In this document: piece by piece, positions 55,797-64,000 of the stretch
How the letters are laid out: each line of letters starts with the position of its first letter
Numbering within the stretch: the stretch's first letter is position 1
Assembly (NCBI GenBank): GCA_022925895.1
Contig: JAKSYS010000054.1
Coordinates: 92,671 to 156,670 of the forward strand
DNA: 64,000 nucleotides
Reading direction: 5' to 3'
From: Fragilaria crotonensis
Taxonomy: Eukaryota; Bacillariophyta; Fragilariophyceae; Fragilariales; Fragilariaceae
The notes under the pieces: model-generated
Told to the model about the DNA's origin: nothing
Database searches by the model: none
What the model saw: only the letters and a program-made list of their open reading frames with translations
Position numbers and translations under genes: made by a program

Positions 55797-56829
55797 TATC
55801 GTTTCACATACCAGTGATTATTCTGCTTTTGCGTGCCGGGTTGAGACTTGTAAGGCTATCGTTTATCTGTGACACAGGTCACGCCGGTCGAATGCCATCC
55901 TTGATCTTTGGCATAACGTAACGTAAGACGGGATATTGTCATTTAATAGTTGGAGTTATTATGATGCGGTGACTGACCAATATACAAGTATGCAGCCTTT
56001 GTTTCGGGACGATCATCTTCGTTCATGAAGTATAGAACTCTGGTAGCCCAGTCGGTAAAGGTAGACAATTGCTACGGAGAAGCTAGTAAAGCTAAGTCAA
56101 CTCCTGTCATCCAGACCACATTGTTTCCGGCCGATGAATGCATGTCATACCATATCAGCCCAAAACCATCGGATGCATGATGGAACTTTAACACTAAAAA
56201 CACCCATTAATGCACGATGATTCACCTTGCTGAGGGGCTCATACTGTTTCAGATTGGTCCGTCCTCCCCGTAATGCCTTAGTGCATCTCTGTTGTCTCGC
56301 CCAATAGCGACTAACCTCTAAAGCTAGTACTGTCATGACATTGCACTACGAAATAGTACGGAGTATGCTTACTTGTGACAGGTGCTTAAAATTACAGGTG
56401 ATGGAGGCAAGTACTCCGAGGAGTATGTATACGAGAGTGCCCAGTGCCCAGTGCCCAGTGCCCAGTGCCCAGTAATAAATATCTAATCGATTATCGGATT
56501 TTATATTTTATCGGTCGTTGAATCAAGTTGTCAATATGATAGTGTGTACCTGGTAGTGTCCTAAATTCCAGTACATAGAAGTTGTCTACGCAAGTACATC
56601 GTACATCATATCTAACTGGAGACTGGAGCACTACCCCTGGTACTGCTACTCTTGTACTAGTCGTAGACGTCTGCTACCAGTAGTAAGACTCAACGTATGT
56701 CCTACTATTCGGATGAATCGTTCGTACCATGATATGCACACATTTACAAGGTTGTAGGTTGTAGGACTCGCGGTGCAAGGAGTAGTTCTAGGGAGTACGG
56801 GTATTGGAGTAGAGTTGTAAATATTTTTC
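55797..56829. other. Intergenic, no gene seen
   Basis: Holds a 7-bp minisatellite (56436-56473) and GTAC-rich DNA from 56560 on. A tRNA A-box-like word (TAGCCCAGTCGG) near 56045 is not followed by a B box or a cloverleaf. Confidence 0.5.
56436..56473. repeat. 7-bp minisatellite (GTGCCCA), about five copies
   Basis: Exact tandem units, abruptly bordered by unrelated sequence. Confidence 0.9.
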
Positions 56830-58509
56830 ATGGACAGCATGTACTCTAGCTACTGTAGTCGCGAAGTAGTGTATGCTACTGCACGTACCGGTGTACGGAA
56901 GTATTTCATTCGGTTTTATGTTCTCCAGGATTCAGGATACAAAATCGATGGAATTTCATTGTCAACCGACAAGAACCCCAAGGTCTGCACAGGACACAGG
57001 ACGCAGCATTTGTGTGTTCTTATCTTTCAGTCCCCAGTTCACAGATGCCCTTCGCATTTAATGTTTTTGTTCCACAACGATTGTTCCGGAACCTGTCAAC
57101 ATGATGGCAGACATCTTAGAACTTTCATCGCCGCTTTGAGGTGCGTTGGGACAGCAGGGACCATGGCAGTTGCTGGGTACTACCTCCATCGGCGGGGATT
57201 AATAACGCCTCAAGGAACGAACGCATTCGCAATTATGTCTCAACAAGTCACCATCCCGGCACTCTTTTTCTCCAAGATCATATACTGTCCGCAAGATTTC
57301 TCTCATGAAAAGTGCCCTGACATCACTGAAAACATTGGAGATATCTGGATATTGGTGCTGTGGCCTATTGTGGTGGTGGGTGCTGGGCTGGCAGTTGGTG
57401 CCATCGCTGCTAAGTGCTCGAATACTCCCACATGTCAGCGCCGTAGCGTCATTGCTGCATGTGCTTTTCCGAATTGCACAGGACTTCCTATAACGTTGTT
57501 GACTGTTATACATGGCAACTTTCCAGCCACCGCTAAACTCGCAACTGTGGACCCAAACCTATTCTTGTCCGTGTTCTTGCTAATATACCCTGTACTGCAA
57601 TGGGGGATCGGCGGATGGCTGCTGGCGCCTGGCGGGGACAATGATGCCGACGAAAACGGGATTCACCATGTGCTGAATGTTCCACTGAACGAGTCTAAGG
57701 AGGATACTGCTTCGCGCATCATCAGAGAGCTCTCTCTCACGGATCTTTTCGAAGCCAGAAAATCTTGGACCCCCCTTGAGACAGAAACCACAGCACTGGT
57801 CAAGGGCGACGACCATACTGCAATGGCGAACCCGTTGCATGATGTGGCCCCACTAACGGAGACTGTTGCCAAGGTACTTCCCAAGGCGCTGCAGCCTCCA
57901 GTTGTTGGGGCATTGCTGGGAATTTTCATTGCATCATTTCCTCAACTCCGCGGATTATTCGTCGATCTGAATGATCGTGCTAGCAATGCACCTCTGCAAT
58001 GGTTATTTGATGGAATCCATGCAGTTGGAATGGCCGCTGTTCCGATCAATATGGCCATACTTGGATTCAATCTCTCTCTCGCATCGCAAGAAAAAAAAGG
58101 AGATGACACGTTGAGAAACACCTTTTCTCGTAGCACCCTCGCCGCCGCTGTCATTGGGAAAATGATTGTGTTACCCATTTTTGGAATTGTCTTAACTCTC
58201 ATTCTTAAGCAATACATCTTGCACATCCCGGATGAAATAGATGAGGCGTTTTACCTCGTCCTCATGATTGTCTTTATCACGTAAGTTCTGATACCAACGT
58301 TGACATGTTGGCCGATTTTGAATCCTTTTGAGATCTCTTCTCACCGCGTCTTTCATAGTCCAACAGCAAACAATGTGATGGTGATGGTCGAACTAAGCGG
58401 AAGTGGTGTCAAAGAGGGAATGGCGCGGTGCATTGGCTGGCAATACGCCTCCGCCCCACTGATTCTCAGTATCACCGTGATGCTGGTCGTGCGAGTGGCC
58501 TGTTCTTAG
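56830..58509 (+). CDS. Auxin efflux carrier (AEC/PILS-like) family transporter
   Basis: Multi-pass carrier of the Mem_trans family. Exon 1 ends at 58280, a 78-bp GTAAGT...TTTCATAG intron follows (58281-58358), and exon 2 runs to the stop at 58507-58509. An N-terminal set of about five membrane helices (FIAALRCVGTAGTMAVAGYYL onward, with FPNCTGLPITLLTVI) is separated by a hydrophilic loop (about 57640-57840) from a C-terminal set of similar size. The polar crossover FPNCTGLP corresponds to the family's GNxGNLP motif. The start is uncertain: ATG 56830 is in frame, but the first 77 residues look unlike the family and 57061 is an in-frame ATG just before the conserved region. Substrate unknown; auxin transport should not be assumed. 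Confidence 0.78.
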
Positions 58510-59239
58510 GTAGTTATTGAAGTTCATTTCGGGGACGAACGGTTATTAAGGCGAGGATTTCCGATTTTGTAGTTGAGAGGTGTATACATGTACTTGAATG
58601 GCTGTCGATACACCTTCTGCATGATCCATTTCAATCATTGCCAAGTAACCATTCCCTGCATCGAATTCTGGAGAGGGTGTTGGTGCAAGATACGTCCCTG
58701 TCGACGAATCATGAGTAGCCTACTTTCATGCAACAAGAGAGGCTCCAGAGCTGCAACATACGAATGTATGGAATGTGCCGAGAGCTGTCGGTGACTCTAT
58801 CCCATGAGCTACATGACTCCTACACCGTACCGGTAGATTAATTCGCCAAGGTCTGCCGGATGGCGAATACGTCGTTAGAATTTACATCGGCGTTTAATGC
58901 TCATGACTAATGATCTCATGATTGATTAATTGATTCTCAATCCCCAACACCAATGCTACTACTACTAGAGCTCGTATGATGCTAAGATAAAGTTAATATG
59001 TGCACTTGCCTCCTCGCTTGACTCAAGTAGGTCGTTACTGTAGTACTGGAGTACCGTCGTAGGTGTCGCGCTTCCCAAAAGGCGAAATTCTTTTATCGGT
59101 GTGGGTCTACCGTAGACTACGAGTACTCCGAGTAGAACTGCTCCATTCTTCCCACCCTTCACGCACTGCACCCCAGAGAAATCGGTGAACGGATTGCAGT
59201 TGTCGTCGTTCAATACACTGTCCCGCCACCTCCTTCAGC
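58510..59239. other. Intergenic, no gene seen
   Basis: One TACCGGTAG palindrome near 58828 and a few GTAC words; open frames are short and featureless. Confidence 0.5.
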
Positions 59240-59776
59240 ATGACCAACATCTGCTATTGCATTTTATCTCTTGCCACGTTAGCTCCGTGGTTTGTGGGAT
59301 CCAGTCACGCGTCATTCATCACTCTCCAGAAGGCCTCAAAGGAAACACAGGCGTTGCTGACGCTGTCCATGCCATCTGATCCTATCGACCCGCGAGTTTC
59401 TGGAAAATTCAAGATTGTGACTTGTTCTGCCACGAGCTGTGCCCAGAAACGAAGTGCTCTAGGCATGGATCAATATGCTACATTTAGTGCTTTCTTTACC
59501 CGAATAAAGGAAGCAGACTTTCCTGGCGTACAATTGGACGAGAGCAGCTGTCTTGGAGGCTGTAAGCTCGCACCTTGTGTGGCTGTGGAGCATGATGATT
59601 TCGTGGGTACGGTGGCACTGGAGGGTATGACTGCCAACGAATTTAGCGCTCGAGTCTTTCACAGAATCATTACGGAAGATGATGCAGATCGAGTTTGGTC
59701 CTGTATCGAAAATGCGATTCGAATCATGGCAGACGAACATGACGAGTGTTTCGATACTGACGACGGAGCCGTGTGA
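59240..59776 (+). CDS. Thioredoxin-like [2Fe-2S] ferredoxin, probably plastid-targeted
   Basis: The 178-aa protein has a signal peptide (residues 1-24, MTNICYCILSLATLAPWFVG then SSHAS) followed by Phe, consistent with the heterokont plastid presequence rule. The mature domain shows TCSATSC (Cys62, Cys67) and SCLGGCKLAPC (Cys104, Cys108, Cys113); the C-x4-C ... C-x3-C pattern is that of thioredoxin-fold [2Fe-2S] proteins such as the NuoE/HoxE group. A role in plastid electron transfer is inferred. The acidic tail (DEHDECFDTDDGA) is unusual. ATG at 59240, single exon. It converges on the U1-70K gene, 21 bp from that gene's preferred stop. Confidence 0.75.
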   Translation: MTNICYCILSLATLAPWFVGSSHASFITLQKASKETQALLTLSMPSDPIDPRVSGKFKIVTCSATSCAQKRSALGMDQYATFSAFFTRIKEADFPGVQLDESSCLGGCKLAPCVAVEHDDFVGTVALEGMTANEFSARVFHRIITEDDADRVWSCIENAIRIMADEHDECFDTDDGAV

Positions 59777-59797
59777 CGAATGAAAGAAGTATTGCCT

Positions 59798-60852
59798 TTT
59801 AATTTAGTATCGTCGTCGAGCGTTTGGTTGACGTCGGTCTGGACTGCGCGAGCGTGGTCGCTTATGCCTGTCTGATCCTCCTCCTGGACCACCCGGCGGC
59901 CCTCCTCCTATTGGGCCGCGATCGTTGTATCGCATTGGTTGCGGTGGTGGCTGGCGCTCCCATTGCCCTCCACCTCGAGGTGGCCCGGAGGGACCAAGCC
60001 CAGGCGCACCTCTACCTCTTCCAAATCCTCCAGGACCACCTCCGCCATAGCCAGGTGGCGGGCCACCTCTACCAAAACCGCCGTTGTGATGCGGTGGAGA
60101 ATGCCGCGACCCATACCACCGCTACCCATGCGTGCTGGATCAACTTTGGATGGGTCGAATCGTCCAGGGATGTGGACGTTTTGATTTTTGCCTCCTAATC
60201 GTGTGCCACCCAATCCGCCTCCCAATCGTCGGGGTAACCAACTTGGTACTGTATGACCGCGTTCCACGTCTGCCACAATGGCTCGACCCTCCAACTTGAT
60301 GCCGTCGGCCGCGCGATAGGCGCGCTTCATGTCATCCTCGTGTTCGAATTCGACGAACGCATAGCCCCTGGATTTTCCGGTCTGCTTATCCTTGATAAGC
60401 TTGAGATCCTTCACCGGCCCAAAGACTTCCAACTCGCGCAACAGTTTGCGCTCTGTAACTTCGTAGGCAAGTCTGCCAACGAAGAGAGTATTGTAGCAGT
60501 TCATTCCCTCGTATTCACCAGCAGATTCTTTCTGCTCACGTCGATAGGCATTCACCAAGGGTTCCAATTCCGCCTTATGCTCCTCTTCTCTTCGTTTGAT
60601 CGCCGCCTCCTTGTATTGTTTCGGAGTCAACCCTCCGACTCGTTTCGGCGGAGGTCCGGATTCCAAGAACGGTAAGTATCGCGCCACGCCAGTCCATTTT
60701 GTCTTTCGTCTCTTGGTTGGAGGGAGCTTTTGCTGAAGCGGTGGGTTCGGCATGAATGTGGCGCGGATGTGCGGTGGCATCATCATAATAGCCGGACCGG
60801 AGTTGGCCGCTCGCGTCATTTGACCACGAGGGGTGGACTTTCGATCGGCCAT
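59798..60852 (-). CDS. SNRNP70: U1 snRNP 70 kDa protein (U1-70K)
   Basis: Binds stem-loop I of U1 snRNA and takes part in 5' splice-site recognition. From the ATG at 60852 it has the conserved N-terminal helix region, the RRM with RNP2 LFVGRL (123-128) and RNP1 RGYAFVEF (162-169), and the diagnostic ERGHTVPSWLPRRLGGGLG (197-215). The simple frame stops at 59908 with an atypical tail (ILHRITTAVLVEVARHL). The next frame instead encodes a Gly/Arg/Pro-rich tail ending with KRPRSRSPDRR and a stop at 59798, as expected for this family. Either a one-base indel near 60090-60115 or a 59-bp GT-AG intron (60125 down to 60067) is needed to reach it. The intron version gives 331 aa. Identity is certain. 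Confidence 0.9.
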
Positions 60853-62014
60853 ACTTAACAGTCCCTGTCGTTTGGTCCAATCCTTTTTCAACTGGGCTTT
60901 TCACAAAGTAGTTTCAGTTGCAATTATCCTTTGATCGTGCCCAATGCTAGTGCATGCCAATGGGATTTGATGAATTGAGAATTGTCGCACAATCAGACGT
61001 CGGGTGATGGACGATGGTGCTGCTTTGACAAGTTACAGTTTTGTCGGTGTGTCGGCGGACGGGGGCGGATGATTCCGTGTGCGCACGGACTGCGGAGAGT
61101 TGAGCGAACGCCAGGACTGTCGTTTCGGTACAAGGTGCTAGTACTACTAGTACCGGCACAAAACCTGCACTGTCCTACAGTACTGGGAGCTGTCGAAGCT
61201 AACGGTAGTAGTTAGTCGTCAGTATGTCATAGTACAAGTACATTTACTCGAAGTACGAGTACGAGTTACTCCGATTATTCGCTTCACTTCTATACTCTTC
61301 TATACACATTATCACATATCTGGTAGGTACTACTAGTACCGGGCGTTCCAGTAACAAATCACATGTACTGGAGTACTAGCACTCAAGAGGACTGGACTGG
61401 AATGGACCAGGGTCGCTAGGGAGCATCGTTTCCAGATGGCTCCACTCTTCGGAAGTATGATAAGTTCTCTCTATTATGCTTTCTGCGCATTTTCAATGCC
61501 ATTTTGTCGTGTGCCGTCGGTTGCCGTCATGTATCGTACCGGTAGTGCAGGTTCGTGCATCGTGGACCACCTCGTGCACAATGCGCGGACTGCCTCCAAT
61601 GCGAAAAAAGTGAAACGTGACCCATTCCAGTACAGTACCTGGTGGCATTGATTACCTCCTCACATTTAACTGGTTCATTTCTCTATTGGTACGTCGTCAA
61701 TAGAATGGCGGGTTTATGCGATCAGGTTGGCGTCTGGCGTGGGTGTTGAGCTTGTTTTGGAGTACATGCAGGATTAGAAACGACATGGACAGCATGCCGA
61801 TGACCCCCTACGTGAATTCCCGTAGTACACTATACTGGTGGAAGGCGAAAATCGAGCCGTTGAGGTGCACACTCCCTGCACATTGGTCGCAACGATTCGT
61901 TTCCTCGTTCTCTGTGTCGATCGATCAGATCATCATCTTAGCAAATCAAAAAATCTGTGACCTAACTTCGCTCGAATCCATTCGACACCTTTGGTCCATA
62001 GCAAATTCACGTTC
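60853..62014. other. Intergenic, no gene seen
   Basis: Divergent promoter space of U1-70K and the auxilin-like gene; 61130-61400 is rich in GTAC words. Plus-strand frames at 61436 and 61716 lack features. Confidence 0.5.
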
Positions 62015-63540
62015 ATGAGTCAGCACGAATCGATTACTGTTCTTTACAAGGTCGTGAACTCTGGTACAGACCCAAGCAGCGATCTCTACAATGCCTTCCG
62101 TATGCCACATGGTGCTGGTGTTACTCTTAAGATTGTCAAACAGTAAGTTGGTAACGATGATATGTGATACTTCGTCGGCGAGTTATGGTTCATGTGACCT
62201 CACTGCACGTTGTCGTTATCAGGCATTGCGCAGCTTTGAATCACTTGAATCATCTGGGTGCCGATGGGTTTCACTGGCGAGTTTGTATCGAGGACAAGCA
62301 GCCTTCGTCATCTAGCCATAGTAATCCAAGCTTTAGTTGGTGGGACATCCAAGATGAAAATGCTCGGTTGCCAGTCAAGGAGACAGCCATGTCGCAGATC
62401 GAGTCCATGTTTATGCCTCCAAAGAAATCCAGCGCTTCGTCGTCCACTGATTCTTCGGCATCAAAGGCAGCAAAGGGTGCTTTGAAAGGGTTAGGAAAGG
62501 CGTTCGCTGGGGCTCTTGATGGTAACGATAGCGGCCCGATGGTTCCCATTATTGCGTTCAAACTCTTGGATTTGGTTAAAATGAACGACGACTTTGAGAA
62601 CAAGCACGGCGGCCTAAAGGGGCATGCTCCCGTCTCCGCACCAAGAGCTCCACCCAAACCTCGCGCGGCACCGCAGCATAGGACACCAGCCCCACCGCAA
62701 TACAGGACTCCAGCGCCTCATCCGACGCCTCAGCAACAGAGGCCTTCACAACAGCAACATAGCGCCTCTGTTCAACGACCACCCCCGACGCGGCAACCTG
62801 CCGCTCCGCAAGCCACAGCAAATCTCATGGATTTTGGAACTCCTGCCCCGGCATCGCATGGTGGCTTCCATCGCAGCGCATCCATGCCTGCTGTTCCTAG
62901 CAACGAGACTCGCGCTGAAAAGCTCAAGAGGGAATATGCTAAGAAAACCCAATCATCGAACCGGGTGTGGGACGATGTCGATCAGCGATGGGTAGAAGTC
63001 GATCCGGCAGCTGGCTTCAAGGCAGGGTCGCAATCTGCACCACCAGAGCCGTCATCGTCCCCTTCCAAGAAGACGGTGGGGATCCAGTTGGATCCGGCCA
63101 ATGCGATTGGAAAGTCGGCTACTGTGCAGGCTGCGGTTCATGCCCGCGTGAATGAGATGAAACAATCCCAAGAAAAGGCCGTGCAGGAAGTTCGCGAGCG
63201 AGAGGCTAAAAAGGCGGCATCTGAGGCTGAAGAGGATGAAGTTCGCAAGCGCATGGAACCCAGAATCAAGGCCTGGAGCGAAGAGCACGGAAAGAGGAAG
63301 CCGCTTCGTGCGTTGCTGGCGTCTCTTCACACTATCTTGTGGCCTGGTGCGAATTGGAAGCAGCTAACTATTGGTGATTTGCTGGATGACAGCAAGGTCA
63401 AGCGAGCCTTTTTCATGGCCTCGCGTGTGGTACATCCCGATAAAACGGGCGACCTGGATGCTGAGAAACGTTTTTTAGCCAAGCGCGTTTTCGACGCGTT
63501 GAGCCAGGCCAAAACTGACTTCGACAGTGGCGGGAAATAA
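62015..63540 (+). CDS. Auxilin-like J-domain protein
   Basis: Cochaperone expected to recruit Hsc70 for clathrin uncoating. Exons 62015-62142 and 62223-63540 (80-bp intron, GTAAGT...TTATCAG) give 481 aa. The C-terminal J domain is of the auxilin type (LRALLASLHTILWPGANWK ... VVHPDKTGD, with HPD near residues 446-448). Before it lie a Pro/Gln-rich linker with repeated PAPPQYRTPAPHP-like units and an LMDFGTP motif that resembles a clathrin-box/DxF-type peptide. The first ~110 residues (ITVLYKVVNSGTDPSSDLYNAF ... DGFHWRVCIEDKQ ... SFSWWDIQDE) look like a folded domain that I do not recognise. No PTEN or kinase domain is present, unlike animal auxilins. Confidence 0.82.
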
Positions 63541-64000
63541 GTTGGCAACGGCGAGTCGAATCCTAGGCATTTCATGGATTCAATTTTCTCTATAGGCTCT
63601 ATTTTGCTTTTGCTTATCGTCTCAACCCTTACAGCGATTGACTACCGAACAGGAATCCTCGCAAGGATAGGTGCAATCATGGTTCTAGGGTCATCTCCCA
63701 TCCATCAAGACCATTGCGATTTGTTTATGGATGTCTGGTGGACGTTGGTTCATTCCAATCACATCATCACGGATAACATCATCATTTCTTCAAGTCGTTT
63801 CTCTTGGAGTGTTGGAATGTTCAGAAAATTGTCATGATTACTCCAGACTCCGTACATCCATGAGCATACAATAGCATACAGCTTCATGGCACTCAGGATC
63901 GCCGCAGATATCTCGTTGCTATCCAATCTTGCGTGAAGTTGCCTCCGACAATTCAAATTATTCCGCCGAACACGGATGGGAACACCAAAACTACGCGTAT
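63541..64000. other. 3' flank of the auxilin-like gene, no gene seen
   Basis: An ATG-started 87-codon frame at 63574 with one hydrophobic stretch has no recognised family and lies where the 3' UTR should be. Confidence 0.45.

Noticed and set aside
56040-56110. Possible tRNA gene (A-box-like TAGCCCAGTCGG)
   Set aside because: No B box, no acceptor-stem pairing and no anticodon stem could be found downstream.
63574-63837. 87-codon frame after the auxilin-like gene
   Set aside because: Immediately follows the stop in the expected 3' UTR and has no family resemblance.

Overview
This is eukaryotic nuclear DNA, most likely from a diatom (a pennate diatom such as Phaeodactylum would fit) or a close photosynthetic stramenopile. 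The evidence is: compact genes on both strands, convergent neighbours only 21-102 bp apart, and few, very short GT-AG introns (56-80 bp). Two proteins begin with a signal peptide whose predicted cleavage point is followed by Phe, as in the ASAFAP-type bipartite plastid presequence of heterokont algae. There is also a recent Ty1/copia retrotransposon and many small inverted-repeat elements. The species call is inference.

Layout. 1-9799: TRRAP/Tra1 (5' end outside the window), convergent with a probably plastid-targeted DEAD-box helicase (9.8-11.6 kb). 12.6-13.1 kb: TMEM220-like membrane protein. 13.2-16.9 kb: gene-poor, with a 321-bp hAT-type MITE and a 1.6-kb terminal-inverted-repeat (TIR) element. 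17.0-23.6 kb: SNM1/PSO2 nuclease convergent with TRAPPC10. 24.8-25.7 kb: uracil-DNA glycosylase. 25.9-31.5 kb: a repeat island with a second hAT MITE, three copies of an 82-bp element, a 296-300 bp inverted-repeat element, and a 2.26-kb inverted-repeat unit enclosing fifteen ~73-bp palindromic tandem repeats. A membrane sulfotransferase sits inside it. 31.8-41.3 kb: ETF-beta, an ERCC6L2-like SNF2 ATPase, ADA2 and an AKR7-type reductase. 41.4-49.5 kb: an 8.07-kb copia element with 5-bp target duplication. 50.3-51.5 kb: class-3 lipase. 51.6-55.1 kb: four further inverted-repeat elements, one with a 9-bp target duplication of Mutator type. 55.5-63.5 kb: mitochondrial ribosomal protein mL54, an auxin-efflux-carrier-family (AEC) transporter, a thioredoxin-like [2Fe-2S] protein, U1-70K and an auxilin-like J protein.

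Functional links. TRRAP and ADA2 are both SAGA subunits. SNM1, UNG and the ERCC6L2-like ATPase are all DNA-repair factors, and SNM1 and UNG both carry PCNA-binding (PIP-type) motifs. These genes are not in an operon and their proximity may be chance.

Most notable structure. The ~73-bp tandem array has palindromic units whose differences fall mainly at CpG sites, suggesting methylation-driven decay of a foldback array. Two conserved genes (ADA2 and U1-70K) need either unusual short introns or one-base indel corrections near their 3' ends. The copia element has nearly identical LTRs but a multiply frameshifted gag-pol, and its 3' LTR lies about 140 bp upstream of, and in the same orientation as, the AKR7 gene.
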